64,000 bases of DNA from Arthrobacter sp. NicSoilB8 (GCF_019977355.1 NZ_AP024655.1:372001-436000); one strand, 5' to 3'. Shown: positions 41,872 through 50,254, numbered from the stretch's first letter. Made by a program: numbers and translations. Notes: generated by a model not told the origin, from the sequence alone.

Positions 41872-43254
41872 ATGAGCGTAAACGAACGCTCTGCAACATC
41901 CCCCGCCGCACCCGCATCCAAGGGTTCCGGGCTCAAGAAGATCGTCGCAGCATCGATGGTGGGAACCGTCGTCGAGTGGTACGAATTCTTCCTCTATGCC
42001 ACCGCCGCCACCCTGGTGTTCGGCAAGTACTTCTTCCCGCCCACCGGCAACGAGCTGGACGGCATCATCCAGGCGTTCCTGACCTACGCCGTCGGCTTCG
42101 TGGCCCGCCCGCTGGGCGGCATTGTCTTCGGCCAGATCGGCGACAAGCTGGGCCGCAAGCCCACCCTGCAGCTCACCATCATCATCATCGGTGTCTCCAC
42201 CTTCCTGATGGGCTGCCTCCCGGGCTTCGCCACCCTCGGCTACCTGGCGCCGGCCCTGCTGGTCTTCCTGCGCTTCATCCAGGGCTTCGCCCTGGGCGGG
42301 GAATGGGGCGGCGCCGTGCTGCTCGTCGCCGAGCACAGCCCCAACAAGTCCCGCGGTTTCTGGTCCAGCTGGCCCCAGGCCGCCGTCCCGGTGGGCAACC
42401 TGCTGGCCACCCTGGTCCTGTTCATCATGTCCAACGTGCTCAGCGCCGCCGACTTCCTCGGCTGGGGCTGGCGCGTGGCGTTCTGGCTCTCCGCCGTGAT
42501 CGTGTTCGTCGGTTACTACATCCGCACCCACGTCTCCGAGTCGCCGATCTTCCTCGAGGCCAAGGCCCAGCTGGAAGAGGAACAGTCCGTCAGCTACGGC
42601 GTCCGTGAAGTCATCCGCAAGTACCCCAATGGCATCCTGCAGGCCATGGGCCTCCGGTTCGCGGAAAACATCATGTACTACCTCGTGGTCAGCTTCGCGA
42701 TCGTCTACCTCAAGAGCGTGCACAAGTACGACACCTCCTCGCTGCTGCTCGCCCTGCTGATTGCCCACGTCGTGCACTTCCTGGTGATCCCGCAGGTCGG
42801 ACGCCTCGTGGACAGCTGGGGCCGCAAGCCCGTCTACCTGGTCGGCGCCATCACCGGTGCCACCTGGCCGTTCTTCGCCTTCCCGATGTTCGACACCCGC
42901 AACCCGGTGGTCATCGTCCTGGCCGTCACGATCGGCCTGTGCCTGCACGCCTTCATGTACGCCGGCCAGCCGGCCCTCATGTCGGAGCTGTTCCCGACCC
43001 GGATGCGCTACGCCGGCGTCTCCCTGGGCTCGCAGGTCACCTCGATCTTCGCCGGTTCGCTGGCGCCGCTCCTGGCCACCCAGTGGCTCAAGGACACGGG
43101 CTCCTGGCTGCCGACCGCGATCTACCTGGTGGTCGCCTGCGCCATCACCACCGTCGCGGTGCTGAGCCTGAAGGAAACCAAGGGCATCGCCCTCGAGGAC
43201 GTGGACCGGGCCGACGCCGAACGCGAAGGCCTGCCCGTAGCAGCCATGCGCTGA
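41872..43254 (+). CDS. MHS-family metabolite:proton symporter
   Basis: The ATG at 41872 with AAGGAGAA at 41859-41866 gives 460 residues. The protein has 12 predicted helices and the MHS (metabolite:H+ symporter) signatures: VVEWYEFFLYATAATLVF, FGQIGDKLGRKP and GFALGGEWGGAVLLVAEH. Members take up carboxylates such as shikimate, ketoglutarate or proline/betaine. Being sandwiched between a LysR regulator and 3-hydroxybutyrate dehydrogenase, it may import 3-hydroxybutyrate or a related acid; that substrate is inference. A strong hairpin terminator follows. Confidence 0.9.
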   Translation: MSVNERSATSPAAPASKGSGLKKIVAASMVGTVVEWYEFFLYATAATLVFGKYFFPPTGNELDGIIQAFLTYAVGFVARPLGGIVFGQIGDKLGRKPTLQLTIIIIGVSTFLMGCLPGFATLGYLAPALLVFLRFIQGFALGGEWGGAVLLVAEHSPNKSRGFWSSWPQAAVPVGNLLATLVLFIMSNVLSAADFLGWGWRVAFWLSAVIVFVGYYIRTHVSESPIFLEAKAQLEEEQSVSYGVREVIRKYPNGILQAMGLRFAENIMYYLVVSFAIVYLKSVHKYDTSSLLLALLIAHVVHFLVIPQVGRLVDSWGRKPVYLVGAITGATWPFFAFPMFDTRNPVVIVLAVTIGLCLHAFMYAGQPALMSELFPTRMRYAGVSLGSQVTSIFAGSLAPLLATQWLKDTGSWLPTAIYLVVACAITTVAVLSLKETKGIALEDVDRADAEREGLPVAAMR

Positions 43255-43321
43255 GCTGCTTGGGTCACCGGGCTGCCTGAGTTTTTTGGGCCTGCGCGGG
43301 TGACCGTGCTGCTTGAGTTTG

Positions 43322-43358
43322 GGCCGGCTCCAGCCACGCTGGAGCCGGCCGCCTCTTT
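43322..43358 (+). terminator. Intrinsic terminator/attenuator between the MHS transporter and bdhA
   Basis: GGCCGGCTCCAG (43322-43333) and CTGGAGCCGGCC (43339-43350) form a perfect 12-bp stem with a 5-nt loop, followed by GCCTCTTT. It lies 68 bp after the transporter stop and 27 bp before the bdhA start, so it could reduce or separate transcription of the dehydrogenase gene. Confidence 0.75.
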
Positions 43359-43384
43359 GGATTTTGGATATGGAAGGCTGAGTT

Positions 43385-44134
43385 ATGGAAAACACGCTTA
43401 ACGGACGCAAGGCACTGGTCACCGGCGGAGCCGGCGGGATCGGCGCAGCCAGCGTCCGCGCCCTGGCCGCACGCGGGGCCAAGGTGGTGATCGCGGATGT
43501 GGACGAGTCCGCCGCCGCGGCCCTCGCCGACGAGGTCGGCGGCACCTCGTGGGCCGTCAACCTGCTGGACGTCGAATCCCTCCAGACGCTCAGCCTGGAC
43601 TGCGACATCCTGGTAAATAACGCCGGAATCCAGCGCATCAGCCCCATCGAGGAGTTCGATCCGGCCGACTTCCGCCGCATCGTCACCCTCATGCTCGAGG
43701 CGCCGTTCCTGCTGATCCGGGCCGCGCTGCCGCACATGTACGCCAACAACTTCGGCCGCATCATCAACCTGTCTTCCGTCCACGGCCTCCGGGCCTCGCC
43801 GTTCAAGAGCGCCTACGTCTCGGCCAAGCACGGACTGGAGGGACTGAGCAAGGTGACTGCGCTCGAAGGCGGCGCGCACGGCGTCACCTCCAACTGCATC
43901 AACCCCGGGTATGTCCGCACGCCCCTGGTCGAGTCGCAGATCGCGGATCAGGCCAAGGTGCACGGCATCCCGGAAGCTGAAGTCCTCGCCAAGATCATGC
44001 TGACCGAATCAGCGGTGAAGCGCCTCGTGGAGCCCGAGGAAGTGGCGTCCCTCGTGGCGTGGCTGGCATCGGACGACGCCGGCATGGTCACCGGCGCCAG
44101 CTACACCATGGACGGCGGCTGGTCGGCGCGGTAG
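43385..44134 (+). CDS. 3-Hydroxybutyrate dehydrogenase (SDR family)
   Basis: This 249-residue short-chain dehydrogenase has the Rossmann motif TGGAGGIGAAS at residues 13-23, NNAGIQ near 80, the SSVHG serine and the YVSAKHG active-site Tyr/Lys motif. SVHGLRASPFKSAYVSAKHG is typical of bacterial 3-hydroxybutyrate dehydrogenases, which oxidise R-3-hydroxybutyrate to acetoacetate with NAD. It follows the MHS transporter by 130 bp with a terminator-like hairpin between, and probably has its own leader with GGAAGG at 43371-43376. The symbol bdhA is likely, but I leave it empty. Confidence 0.9.
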   Translation: MENTLNGRKALVTGGAGGIGAASVRALAARGAKVVIADVDESAAAALADEVGGTSWAVNLLDVESLQTLSLDCDILVNNAGIQRISPIEEFDPADFRRIVTLMLEAPFLLIRAALPHMYANNFGRIINLSSVHGLRASPFKSAYVSAKHGLEGLSKVTALEGGAHGVTSNCINPGYVRTPLVESQIADQAKVHGIPEAEVLAKIMLTESAVKRLVEPEEVASLVAWLASDDAGMVTGASYTMDGGWSAR

Positions 44135-44148
44135 CCGCCGCCCAACAC

Positions 44149-44179
44149 CAACGCGGGGTCACTTACGGCCCATAATCCT
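44149..44179. repeat. Left half of an interrupted intergenic palindrome
   Basis: CAACGCGGGGTCACTTACGG followed by CCCAT is one arm of a palindrome whose other arm lies at 45452-45484 on the far side of the IS30 element. An intact relative lies at 60219-60285. The element inserted near the centre of the palindrome. Confidence 0.75.
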
Positions 44180-44182
44180 CGG

Positions 44183-44208
44183 GCAAAGTCAATCAGTGGT
44201 AGCAACGC
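44183..44208. repeat. IS30 left terminal inverted repeat
   Basis: The outer nine bases GCAAAGTCA and the inner GTAGCAACGC match the right end exactly; five central positions differ. It lies next to the transposase stop codon. The inner AGCAACGCGGGG matches the start of the palindrome arm at 60219, which is discussed in the findings. Confidence 0.85.
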
Positions 44209-44214
44209 GGGGGG

Positions 44215-45414
44215 TTAGGCTGCGTGCAGCAGCTGGTTCAGCCGGTTGGCTGGGGTTTCCAGGTTCAGGGTGGGCCGGGGCCGGCGGTTGAGTTTCGCGG
44301 CGACCTGCCGGAGGTCCTCCGGGGTGTGAACGGAGAGGTCCGTGCCTTTCTCGAACCAGAACCGCAGGAGCCGGTTGGTGTTCTCGTTGGTCCCGCGCTG
44401 CCAGGGCGAGTGCGGGTCGCAGAAGTAGAGCGTGGTGTCCAGGGCGGTTTGGATCCGGGCGTACTCGGCCAGTTCCGTGCCGCGGTCCCAGGTGATTGAG
44501 CGGCGCAGGTGTTCCGGGAGGCTGGCCATCTCCCGGATCATCGCGGCAGCGACGGTGTCGGCGGTATGGTCCCCGGGAAGGTGGAGGAGGATCGTGAACC
44601 GGGTCGAGCGTTCCACCAGGGTGCCGATCGCGGTCCCGTCGGAGCCGATGATGAGATCACCTTCCCAGTGGCCCGGGACGGCCCGGTCCTGGACCTCGGC
44701 CGGGCGCTCACTGATCTTGAACGCTTCCTTGTAGGGGCTGTTCTTGGTCCGGTCCGCGGCGTGGGGAACCCGTTGCTTCCGCTTCAAGCTGAGCTTCTCG
44801 GCCAGATCTGCCCGCAGACTTCCGCGGGATTGGACGTATAACGCCTGGTAGATCGTTTCGTGGCTCACCTGCATAGTCTGATCGTCGGGGAAGTAGAAGG
44901 CCAACATCGCCGAGATCAGTTTCGGGCTCCACCCGTCATCCATCCACACCCCGATCAGCCGGCAGAGCGTCTCGTCCCCGGCCAGCTTCAGCGGTTTGGG
45001 CCGGCGCCGGCCCTGATGGGCCTTCGTGTGGGCGACCGAGGCGTAATACACCCCGTCCGCGCTGGTGTTCCGGTTCACTTCCCGCCAGACCACCGACTTG
45101 TCCCGGCCAATGGCCTCGCCAATTGCGGCGTAGCTGAGCCCGCTGCGCCGGCCCATCTGGATCATCCCCCGCTCAGCCAGATTCAACGCCCGGCCCCCCG
45201 GACCTTCCACCGTCGGTGCCGGATCCGCAAGACCGCCGACCGCCCCCATGTTCACAGCCATCATCTGGCCAGACTGCGCCCACCACCGCCTTCCGGTCCC
45301 ATGCATGACCCCGACACGCCGGGCCGCGGCGACTATCGACATCCCACCGCACACCATGTCAACGAAGTCGGTGCGGGTATTCGGAGGAAACAACTTGACC
45401 ATAAAACGCTCCAT
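44215..45414 (-). CDS. IS30 family transposase
   Basis: A full-length 399-residue transposase. The N-terminus has helix-turn-helix segments (FVDMVCGGMSIVAAARRVGV and LSYAAIGEAIGRDKSVVWREVNRN), and the C-terminal half has the IS30 catalytic core: WEGDLIIG with the first Asp, ITWDRGTELAEY with the second Asp and the HSPWQRGTNENTNRLLRFW region with the catalytic Glu. No frameshift is visible, so the element may be active. The ATG at 45414 is just inside the right inverted repeat. Confidence 0.95.
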   Translation of the reverse strand: MERFMVKLFPPNTRTDFVDMVCGGMSIVAAARRVGVMHGTGRRWWAQSGQMMAVNMGAVGGLADPAPTVEGPGGRALNLAERGMIQMGRRSGLSYAAIGEAIGRDKSVVWREVNRNTSADGVYYASVAHTKAHQGRRRPKPLKLAGDETLCRLIGVWMDDGWSPKLISAMLAFYFPDDQTMQVSHETIYQALYVQSRGSLRADLAEKLSLKRKQRVPHAADRTKNSPYKEAFKISERPAEVQDRAVPGHWEGDLIIGSDGTAIGTLVERSTRFTILLHLPGDHTADTVAAAMIREMASLPEHLRRSITWDRGTELAEYARIQTALDTTLYFCDPHSPWQRGTNENTNRLLRFWFEKGTDLSVHTPEDLRQVAAKLNRRPRPTLNLETPANRLNQLLHAA

Positions 45415-45422
45415 CGATCAGA

Positions 45423-45448
45423 GCGTTGCTACGACCATATGACTTTGC
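45423..45448. repeat. IS30 right terminal inverted repeat
   Basis: This is the partner of the left repeat at 44183-44208, inverted with five mismatches, and it begins next to the transposase start codon. It abuts the CGG target duplication at 45449-45451. Confidence 0.85.
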
Positions 45449-45451
45449 CGG

Positions 45452-45484
45452 GCATTAATGGGCGCGAAGTGACCCCGCGTTGCT
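45452..45484. repeat. Right half of the interrupted intergenic palindrome
   Basis: The sequence ends in GTGACCCCGCGTTGCT and is the inverted counterpart of the arm at 44149-44179. Removing the element and one CGG copy restores a palindrome of about 67 bp. Confidence 0.75.
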
Positions 45485-45501
45485 CTGCTGGAGGAGTGGG
45501 G

Positions 45502-46137
45502 CTAATCCTTGGTGCCCGTCAGGGCCAGGGTGCCGCCCAGCCCGATCATCATCACGCCGCCGGTGGTGCTGAGCGCGGCGATCCGGCGGGGCGACCGGGC
45601 AAACCAGTGCCGTGCCGTTCCCGCCGCGAGGGCCCACGCGCTGTCGGACGCGAGGGCGATCAGCAGGAACACCGCCCCCAGGGTGCCGAGCTGCACCGGA
45701 ATCGCGCCGGCGGAATAGTCCACAAACTGCGGGAGCACGGCAACGAAGAAGACAATCGACTTCGGGTTGGTTGCGCCCACAATGAAGCCTTCCCGGAGCA
45801 CCCGGGCGGTGGACGACGGGTTGGCGGGGGCCGCCGCCGCCGCGCCGCTGCCGCGGTGCCGGATCGCCTGGATCCCGAGGTACACCAGGTAGGCGGCGCC
45901 GGCGAACTTCACCACGCTGAAGAGCAGAAGGGACTGGGCCAGCACCACTCCCACGCCCAGCGCCACCGCGGCGATCTGGACCACTTCGCCGGCCGCGTTC
46001 CCCAGGACGCTCAGCAGGCCGCCCTTGCGTCCCAGGGCCAGGGTCCGTCCGATCACGAACAACACGCTGGGCCCCGGGACGGCGATCAGCACGAGGGCGG
46101 CAAGGGCAAAGGTTAGAAGGTTGGCGGCGGGAACCAT
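45502..46137 (-). CDS. LysE/RhtB family amino acid exporter
   Basis: From the ATG at 46137 the protein has 211 residues and six predicted helices. It matches the LysE/RhtB translocator family, with the family motif PGPSVLFVIGRTLALGRKGG near residues 21-40 and GATNPKSIVFFVAVLPQFV in the middle. Members export lysine, homoserine, threonine or similar amino acids and are often induced by their substrate. The substrate here is unknown. The adjacent permease gene on the same strand, 71 bp upstream, suggests an amino-acid transport locus. The IS30 element lies directly downstream. Confidence 0.88.
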   Translation of the reverse strand: MVPAANLLTFALAALVLIAVPGPSVLFVIGRTLALGRKGGLLSVLGNAAGEVVQIAAVALGVGVVLAQSLLLFSVVKFAGAAYLVYLGIQAIRHRGSGAAAAAPANPSSTARVLREGFIVGATNPKSIVFFVAVLPQFVDYSAGAIPVQLGTLGAVFLLIALASDSAWALAAGTARHWFARSPRRIAALSTTGGVMMIGLGGTLALTGTKD

Positions 46138-46208
46138 GCCTGATCTTAACCCCGCGGGGACGCTTCCGGGAGACCGTTGGGGTTGCCGGAAGCGCCCGGG
46201 CGGCACCG

Positions 46209-47723
46209 TTACCGTCCGGCGGGAACCTGCGGGAGCTGCGCCGTTTCGTCGGCGAGTTCCGCCCGCGCCCGGCCGTGGCCGCGGACCCAGAGCCGGTAGG
46301 CAAGCACCAGGAGGCCGAGCCAGACGGCGCCCACATACAGCGCCACCCGGGTGTCCTCGAAGGCGCCCAGGATCACGATCACGAGGGCCATGAACGCGAT
46401 GGTCAGAACGGACGCGGCAGGCCACCACGGGGACGGGAACTCCGACGCCGGCAGGCCCTTGCGGGCAATCTCGCGTTTCATGGCGACATGGGAGGCCAGG
46501 ATCATGGCCCAGACCCAGACGGTGGCAAAGGTCGCGATTGAGGCGATCAGCAGGAAGACATCCTCCGGGATCACGGCATTAAGGACCACTCCCACCAGCA
46601 GGATGCCCGTCATCATCACCACGGTCATCCACGGCACGCCGTGACGGGAGACCTTGCCGAAGCTCGCCGGGGCGTGGCCCTGCCGGGCCAGGCCGAAAAG
46701 GATCCGGCCGGCACCGAAGATGTCGCTGTTGACGGCAGAGAGCGCCGCCGTGATCACTACGGCGTTGAGGATGTGGGGAGCCGCCGGGATGCCCAGGCTG
46801 CTGAAGATCTGCACGAAGGGGCTGCCGTTGCTGCCGATTTCGTCCCACGGGAACAGGCTCATCAGCACGCCCAGGGTCAGCACGTAGAACAGCAGGACGC
46901 GCACGGGGACGGTGTTGACGGCCTTGGGGATGACCTTCTTCGGGTCGGCGGCTTCACCGGCGGTGATGCCGAGGGTCTCCACCCCGCCGAACGCGAACAT
47001 CACCACCGCGAAGGAGGCGAGGAGCCCTTCGAAGCCGTTGGGGAATAGGCCCCCGTGCTCCACGAGGTTGCCCAGCCCGGGCGCCACGGTGGCTCCGCCG
47101 GTCTGGAATCCGAAGACGATGATTGCCGCGCCGCCCGCGATCATGGCGATGATGGCCGCCACCTTGATCAGGGAGAACCAGAACTCCAGTTCGCCGAAGA
47201 CCTTGACGCTGAGCAGGTTCAGGGCCGCCAGGAAGAAGATGATCGCCAGGACCCAGACCCAGCGCTCCACCCCGGGGAACCAGAATCCCATGTAGATGCT
47301 GAAGGCCGTGACATCCGCGATGGCCACGATCGCCATCTCGAACACGTAGGTCCAGCCGGTCACGAACCCGGCCAGCGGCCCCAGGTAACGGCTCGCGTAC
47401 TGGCCGAAGGACCCGGACACCGGATGCCGCACCGCCATTTCGCCCAGGGCGCGCATCACCATGAAGACGGCGGCGCCGCCGATCATGTAAGCGAACAAGA
47501 CGGCAGGTCCGGCCTTCTGGATGGCGGAGGCGGAGCCGTAGAACAGCCCCGTGCCGATCGCCGAGCCCAGGGCCATGAAACGGATGTGGCGGACGTTCAG
47601 TCCCCGGCTGAGCACGGAATCGACGGCTGCGCTGACGGCGGCGACCGGACCGCCGGCGTTACCGGCGTTACCGGCGTCCGCTGCGGCAGATGCCGGCTTT
47701 GTGGCGGTTTGGGCTTGTTGCAT
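46209..47723 (-). CDS. Amino acid permease, APC/AAT family
   Basis: This 504-residue transporter has 12 predicted helices and the AAT signatures [19 protein letters not shown] in TM1, [27 protein letters not shown] between TM2 and TM3, and [15 protein letters not shown]. Members import aromatic amino acids, proline, histidine, lysine or GABA. The nearby LysE exporter and the hut cluster 3 kb away make an amino acid such as histidine or proline plausible, but the substrate is not proven. The N-terminal 25 residues are Ala/Gly-rich, with a NAGNAGG repeat. Confidence 0.9.
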   Translation of the reverse strand: MQQAQTATKPASAAADAGNAGNAGGPVAAVSAAVDSVLSRGLNVRHIRFMALGSAIGTGLFYGSASAIQKAGPAVLFAYMIGGAAVFMVMRALGEMAVRHPVSGSFGQYASRYLGPLAGFVTGWTYVFEMAIVAIADVTAFSIYMGFWFPGVERWVWVLAIIFFLAALNLLSVKVFGELEFWFSLIKVAAIIAMIAGGAAIIVFGFQTGGATVAPGLGNLVEHGGLFPNGFEGLLASFAVVMFAFGGVETLGITAGEAADPKKVIPKAVNTVPVRVLLFYVLTLGVLMSLFPWDEIGSNGSPFVQIFSSLGIPAAPHILNAVVITAALSAVNSDIFGAGRILFGLARQGHAPASFGKVSRHGVPWMTVVMMTGILLVGVVLNAVIPEDVFLLIASIATFATVWVWAMILASHVAMKREIARKGLPASEFPSPWWPAASVLTIAFMALVIVILGAFEDTRVALYVGAVWLGLLVLAYRLWVRGHGRARAELADETAQLPQVPAGR

Positions 47724-48083
47724 GCGAATACCTTCTCGTCATTGGGAGGGGGATCGCTATCCAGCAGACCATGTCCGGCGCCGCTGTGATGAGGCTCACC
47801 GGGACTTCGTGTCTTTGATTTCAGACTGTGCGGCGCCGGGTTTCCCCGCCTTTGCCGGGGCCTGACGGCGTGTGGCCCCGCGACGCCGGCGCGTCCCGCC
47901 GTCGTGGTGGCAAAGATGGGGAAACCCCGCGGGGGACCACCCCGGGGTTGCCTCCGCCGTCGGACTCAGACCCGGGCAAGTCGAAAACTCTTGACATCAT
48001 GTCAGGTTTTCTTTACTTTGAGGTGTCAGGTTTGTTTTAGATGCGGCTTGTTTTGCGGCCGGCTCGTTGCGCGGGAGCTGCAT
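47724..48083. other. Intergenic region of the divergent permease and XRE operon
   Basis: This 360-bp gap carries the regulatory signals of the downstream operon near its right end (listed separately). The left part has GC-rich hairpins such as CCCCG-CCTTTGC-CGGGG but no convincing gene. Short open frames there lack a Shine-Dalgarno sequence. Confidence 0.6.
47991..48019 (+). promoter_or_regulatory. Sigma70-type promoter with overlapping operator
   Basis: A near-consensus -35 TTGACA (47991-47996) and a -10 TACTTT (48014-48019) are spaced 17 bp, about 65 bp before the membrane-protein ATG. The perfect inverted repeat TGACAT-C-ATGTCA (47992-48004) overlaps the -35, and TGTCAGGTTT occurs at 48000 and 48024, which makes autoregulation by the operon's XRE regulator likely. 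Confidence 0.7.
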
Positions 48084-48512
48084 ATGTCATTTGAAGAGAA
48101 GAGCGCCTGGATCATGGGGGTGCTGGCGGCCGGCGCCTATGCGGTGTACCTCGCCGTCGTCCTCGGCTTGGCCCGCACCATGCCGCTCACGGAAGTGCCG
48201 TACGTGGCGCCGCTGCTGTGGACGGTCGGCGGTTCGATCGTCCTGTCGATCCTGCTCCACCTGGTGATCCGGGCCCTGTCCGCGAAGGATGCCGGCATGA
48301 AGGACCAGCGGGACAAGGAGATCTACCGCTTCGGCGAGTACATCGGGCAGTCGTTCCTCGTGGTGGGGGCCGTGGCGGCGCTCCTGCTGGCCATGGCCGA
48401 GCTCGACTACTTCTGGATCTCCAACGTGATCTACCTGGCGTTCGTGCTCTCGGCGATCCTGGGTTCGGTGGCCAAGGTCGTCGCCTACCGCCGGGGCTTC
48501 CAGCCGTGGTGA
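48084..48512 (+). CDS. Small four-helix membrane protein of unknown function
   Basis: The ATG at 48084 is preceded by GGGAG. The 142-residue protein has four predicted transmembrane helices (AWIMGVLAAGAYAVYLAVVLG, VGGSIVLSILLHLVIRAL, SFLVVGAVAALLLAMAEL, NVIYLAFVLSAILGSV) with a charged loop KDAGMKDQRDKEIYRFGEYIG between the middle pair. Membrane proteins of this shape often precede XRE regulators in Gram-positives. The stop overlaps the XRE start (GTGA), so they are co-translated. The role is unknown. Confidence 0.75.
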   Translation: MSFEEKSAWIMGVLAAGAYAVYLAVVLGLARTMPLTEVPYVAPLLWTVGGSIVLSILLHLVIRALSAKDAGMKDQRDKEIYRFGEYIGQSFLVVGAVAALLLAMAELDYFWISNVIYLAFVLSAILGSVAKVVAYRRGFQPW

Positions 48513-48751
48513 AGCCGACCCGGGTCACGAACTCCATCCGGCGCCTGCGGTTCGAGAACGGCGAGCTGACGCAGGCGGAGCTCGCCGAGCGCATCGGCGT
48601 GACCCGGCAGACGGTCATCGCGATCGAGCAGGGCCGATACTCGCCGTCGCTGGAGCTGGCATTCCAGATCGCCCACGTCCTCAAAGTTCCGCTCGACGAC
48701 GTCTTCCAGTACCCCGGCTCCGCACCCGACTCCGAAGGAGAAGCACCATGA
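48509..48751 (+). CDS. XRE family transcriptional regulator (short)
   Basis: The 80-residue protein is essentially one helix-turn-helix domain: ELTQAELAERIGVTRQTVIAIEQGRYSPSLELAFQIAHVL at residues about 20-60, the compact YozG-like XRE type. The GTG at 48509 overlaps the upstream membrane-protein stop and its stop overlaps the oxidoreductase start (ATGA), so all three genes are one translation-coupled operon. It probably represses the operon from the TGACAT-C-ATGTCA site. The ligand or signal is unknown. Confidence 0.85.
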   Translation: MKPTRVTNSIRRLRFENGELTQAELAERIGVTRQTVIAIEQGRYSPSLELAFQIAHVLKVPLDDVFQYPGSAPDSEGEAP

Positions 48752-49719
48752 AGGCAATCACCCAGGACACCTACGGTTCTGTCGAGGTGCTCGAGCTGCG
48801 TGACGTCGACGCTCCCGTGCCCGGGGATGACGATGTGCTCATCCGGGTCCGGGCGGCCGGCGTCGACCAGGGCGTCTGGCACCTCATGACGGGGCTGCCG
48901 TACCTGACCCGCGCGATCGGCTTCGGGCTGACGAAACCGAAGACGCGCATCCGGGGCCGGGCCGTGGCGGGCCGCGTGGAAGCCGTCGGCAGGAACGTGG
49001 TCGGCTTCCGGCCGGGGGACGAGGTGTACGGCACCTGCGAGGGATCCTTCGCCGAATACGCGTGCGCGAAGGAAGACAAGCTGGCCCTGAAGCCGAAGAA
49101 TCTCAGCTTCGAGCAGGCCGCCGCCGTCCCGATCTCCGCCGTCACGGCGCTGCAGGCGCTCCGGGATGTCGGCAGGGTCCAGGCCGGGCAGGAGGTCCTC
49201 GTCGTCGGCGCGGCCGGCGGCGTCGGCACCTACGCCGTGCAGCTCGCCAAAGCGTTCGGGGCGCAGGTGACGGGGGTGTGCAGCACCGCGAAGACCGATC
49301 TGGTCCGGTCAATCGGCGCGGACCAGGTCATCGACTACAAGCATGACGACTTCGCGGACGGGTCCCGGCAGTACGACCTCATTATCGACATCGCCGGCAA
49401 CCGACCGCTCTCCGTCCTCCGGCGGGCGCTCGCGCCGAAGGGAACGCTCGCCGTCGTCGGCGGGGAGAACGGCGGACGGCTGACAGGCGGGTTTGAGCGC
49501 TCCATCGGCGCGGGGCTGCTGTCCGCGTTCATCGGCCAGCAGCTCAAGGGCGTGATGTCGGTCGAGCGCGCGGAGGACCTCCGGTTCCTGACCGGGCTCA
49601 TCGAGGCGGGCGCGGTGACGCCCGTCGTGGGCAAGTGCTACGCCCTGGCCGACGCGCCGGCGGCGATCCAGGACCTGCGCGACGGCAATGTCCGCGGGAA
49701 GGCCGTCGTCACCATTTGA
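48748..49719 (+). CDS. NAD(P)-dependent zinc-free alcohol dehydrogenase/quinone reductase
   Basis: This 323-residue medium-chain dehydrogenase starts MKAITQDTYGSVEVLELRDV and has the nucleotide motif VVGAAGGVGTYAVQLAKAFG near residue 150. The zinc ligands are absent (for example no GHE catalytic motif), so it belongs to the quinone-oxidoreductase/enoyl-reductase branch. It probably uses NADPH on an aldehyde, enone or quinone. It is the third gene of the XRE operon, which suggests redox or chemical stress control. Confidence 0.88.
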   Translation: MKAITQDTYGSVEVLELRDVDAPVPGDDDVLIRVRAAGVDQGVWHLMTGLPYLTRAIGFGLTKPKTRIRGRAVAGRVEAVGRNVVGFRPGDEVYGTCEGSFAEYACAKEDKLALKPKNLSFEQAAAVPISAVTALQALRDVGRVQAGQEVLVVGAAGGVGTYAVQLAKAFGAQVTGVCSTAKTDLVRSIGADQVIDYKHDDFADGSRQYDLIIDIAGNRPLSVLRRALAPKGTLAVVGGENGGRLTGGFERSIGAGLLSAFIGQQLKGVMSVERAEDLRFLTGLIEAGAVTPVVGKCYALADAPAAIQDLRDGNVRGKAVVTI

Positions 49720-49813
49720 GCGTCGCGGGGGAGGCCCGGTAGCGGGGTAACGAGCGAACGCCCCACCGGGCAGCGCCAGCGCGGAGTGAACGCCGTCGGG
49801 CTTGAGTGCGCCG

Positions 49814-50254
49814 CTATGGCGTTTCAGGCCGGAAGCGGGCGACGTAGCGCCGTTGCCACGGAGTTTCCACCGTCCGACGTCGGTACTGGCGGCGGACGTA
49901 GGCCACCGCCTTGGCGGGCGGTACTCCGTCCAGGATGGCGATGCAGGCCAGCGCGGTGCCGGTCCTGCCGATGCCGCGCCAGCAGGCCACTTCAACCCGC
50001 TCGGCCTCCGCCCGGCGCCAGACTTCCCGGAACGCGTCCAGGGCGTCTTGCGGGTCGACCGGGAGCCGCAGGTCGGGCCAGAGCAGCCATCGGGACTCCC
50101 AGTCCACCCGGGGCGGCTGTTTGCCGAGCAGGTAGAGGCCGAATTCGGGAAGCGGGCCGTCGGGCAGCGGATAGTGCAGTCCGCGGCCGCGGATGCTCCG
50201 GCCGGACGGAAGCACCAGGACGCCGTCCTGGGCTGGCTCCCACGTCTGCTTCAT
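49814..50254 (-). CDS. Small protein-tyrosine-phosphatase-like protein
   Basis: From the ATG at 50254 the protein has 146 residues. The CWRGIGRTG segment is the Cys-x5-Arg loop of protein tyrosine/dual-specificity phosphatases, with Ala where the signature His normally precedes the Cys. Neighbouring RLPVDPQDALDAFREVWRRA and IGRTGTALACIAIL fit the family. It is predicted to be a cytoplasmic phosphatase, with the His change possibly affecting activity. A longer upstream frame was rejected because the family N-terminus starts here. Isolated gene, divergent from the iclR gene. Confidence 0.7.
   Translation of the reverse strand: MKQTWEPAQDGVLVLPSGRSIRGRGLHYPLPDGPLPEFGLYLLGKQPPRVDWESRWLLWPDLRLPVDPQDALDAFREVWRRAEAERVEVACWRGIGRTGTALACIAILDGVPPAKAVAYVRRQYRRRTVETPWQRRYVARFRPETP

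Larger units (their letters stand above)
44183..45448 (-). mobile_element. Complete IS30-family insertion sequence (1266 bp)
   Basis: The element is bounded by 26-bp imperfect terminal inverted repeats (44183-44208 and 45423-45448, 21 of 26 positions matching, starting GCAAAGTCA) and flanked by a 3-bp target duplication CGG at 44180-44182 and 45449-45451, as expected for IS30. Length, one transposase gene and end structure agree with the family. It lies in the loop of an intergenic palindrome. The ends were deduced from repeat symmetry; an alternative reading with longer ends that include the palindrome arms cannot be fully excluded. Confidence 0.88.
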
